From an uncultured Acinetobacter sp. (lineage in GTDB: Bacteria; Pseudomonadota; Gammaproteobacteria; Pseudomonadales; Moraxellaceae): 6,628 nucleotides of DNA. The notes under the pieces were generated by a model that did not search any database, was not told the DNA's origin, and worked only from the letters and a program-made list of their open reading frames with translations. The position numbers and the translations under genes were made by a program. The stretch covers positions 1 to 6,628 of the forward strand of contig NZ_CALUDM010000155.1 of the NCBI RefSeq assembly GCF_943914805.1, in the 5' to 3' direction. Of the stretch, positions 6,032 through 6,628 are shown piece by piece (within the stretch, counting starts at the first letter, position 1; each line of letters opens with the position of its first letter).

Positions 6032-6508
6032 TTAAACCATTGAATAAAAAGTCAGAACATCTTCATGATGCACTTCTAATAACCAACTTCTTGTCTGATC
6101 AACAATATTTAAACTTATTCCAACAGACCAACTAAAAATATTCCAATGTTTTACAAAAACCTTCCATTTAGTTTTGATGACATTCTCACCATAAAGCATA
6201 TAAATATCTTGATCGAAAGGAATTTTTCGTTGAAATAGCCATTTTCGAACTTGAGTAATTTTAATATCAGAATTCCAGCTTTCAGAAATATTAAAACATT
6301 CCTCATTCTTGAAAAGCTTAGGGATTTCTTTATGCATAAGCCGAGTAAATTCAGCCGCTTCAAAACCTTTTAAGAACGTTATACGTTGAGAAAGATATTG
6401 TTCTAACTCTAATTCATCAACCGAAAAAAATGAACTGAAAGGCAATTCATCATAATTTCGCCAACTTTTGAATCTATTTTCATAATCTGTTAAGTACACC
6501 ATTTGCAT
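6032..6508 (-). CDS. Hypothetical soluble protein, possibly DUF2947-like
   Basis: The 158-residue product has no signal peptide and no membrane segment; it is charged, with many aromatic residues, and is probably cytoplasmic. Notable stretches are SVDELELEQYLSQR (29-42), the Trp-containing SESWNSD (75-81), and DIYMLYGENVIKTKWKVF (100-117) followed by KHWNIFSW. The pattern of an aspartate, a Y/F-rich strand, N-V-I-x-T-K-W and then a Trp-Asn motif reminds me of DUF2947 proteins, which have no known function; this is from memory and weak. Start codons ATG 6508 and ATG 6502 are both possible, and neither has a clear ribosome binding site. A promoter-like pair lies upstream at 6539-6567. It is convergent with the four-helix gene, with no hairpin terminator visible between them. 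Confidence 0.7.
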   Translation of the reverse strand: MQMVYLTDYENRFKSWRNYDELPFSSFFSVDELELEQYLSQRITFLKGFEAAEFTRLMHKEIPKLFKNEECFNISESWNSDIKITQVRKWLFQRKIPFDQDIYMLYGENVIKTKWKVFVKHWNIFSWSVGISLNIVDQTRSWLLEVHHEDVLTFYSMV

Positions 6509-6538
6509 TTAATCTAATATTCTAATTAGCAGTAAAAC

Positions 6539-6567
6539 AGTATAACTTGATCTATAACCTTTGCCAC
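6539..6567 (-). promoter_or_regulatory. Candidate promoter of the hypothetical gene at 6032-6508
   Basis: On the minus strand GTGGCA (complement of 6562-6567, four of six -35 bases) and TATACT (complement of 6539-6544, five of six -10 bases) are 17 bp apart. The start point near 6532 would leave a leader of about 24 nt before ATG 6508. The -35 box overlaps the possible end of the next gene. Confidence 0.4.
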
Positions 6568-6628
6568 TCACTCGCAAAATCCTTATACTTAGAACCAATT
6601 TTTTCTTATATTTATAATGGATGCTGCA
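6552..6628 (-). pseudogene. Possible 3' end of an upstream gene, perhaps frameshifted
   Basis: On the minus strand, 6605-6552 encodes KIGSKYKDFASEWQRL preceded by Glu and followed by TAG; it reads like a natural protein C-terminus. In that frame two stop codons (TAA at 6608-6606 is the nearer) close it on the 5' side, so it has no start. An A6 tract sits at the junction. Removing one A would join it to AASIINIR, read in from the window edge in another frame; adding one A would join it to the third frame, which is also open to the edge. Without an indel, the edge frame would simply end at 6589 with NIRKNWF. The product is unknown and the call is tentative. Confidence 0.3.

Noticed and set aside
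6016..6045. Direct repeat AACCATTRAAT at 6016-6026 and 6035-6045 between convergent stop codons
   Set aside because: It is short and AT-rich with one mismatch, no mobile element lies between the copies, and coincidence is likely.
1..6628. A novel defence, toxin-antitoxin or mobile system
   Set aside because: No nuclease, helicase, transposase, integrase, toxin or reverse transcriptase motif was seen in any translated product, and no CRISPR-like spaced repeats occur.

Overview
The window is AT-rich chromosomal DNA from a gammaproteobacterium. Acinetobacter or another member of the Moraxellaceae is my best guess, based on base composition, the close match of the potassium transporter to gammaproteobacterial Kup, and the mix of small PspC, HPP-CBS and LprI-like genes. 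This is inference; there is no species-level marker. Nothing points to a prophage, an intact insertion sequence, a CRISPR array or a known defence system. Most of the window reads as ordinary housekeeping and envelope genes.

Layout. The left edge (1-204) is non-coding and opens with a 19-bp tandem repeat that may continue outside the window. A tRNA-Lys gene with a CUU anticodon (205-280, +) has a credible promoter and a strong rho-independent terminator (362-400). Convergent to it is kup (421-2301, -), a full-length K+ uptake permease. Upstream of kup is a 282-bp spacer holding a short direct repeat and a decayed tRNA-like fragment. Next is a lipoprotein gene with an NlpE-like beta domain (2584-3246, -). 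It is divergent from a small PspC-domain membrane protein (3544-3804, +), which has its own terminator. Convergent to pspC is an HPP-family membrane protein with two C-terminal CBS domains (3913-5022, -).

Right part. A secreted LprI/DUF1311-like protein (5156-5575, -) starts only 26 bp from a divergent four-helix membrane protein of unknown function (5602-6024, +). That gene converges, with a 7-bp gap, on a soluble hypothetical protein (6032-6508, -). The last ~75 bases hold what may be the 3' end of another minus-strand gene, possibly frameshifted at an A6 tract.

How the genes relate. Most genes look singly transcribed, since strands alternate and several have their own promoter-like or terminator signals. 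The common theme is the cell envelope and ion homeostasis: K+ uptake, a lipoprotein with a possible stress-sensor fold, PspC, an HPP transporter-like protein and a periplasmic LprI-like protein. I see no operon that ties them into one pathway. Start codons of four genes were moved inward from the longest open frame (PspC, HPP-CBS, LprI-like, four-helix protein). The first three shifts rest on well-placed ribosome binding sites; the fourth rests on context only.
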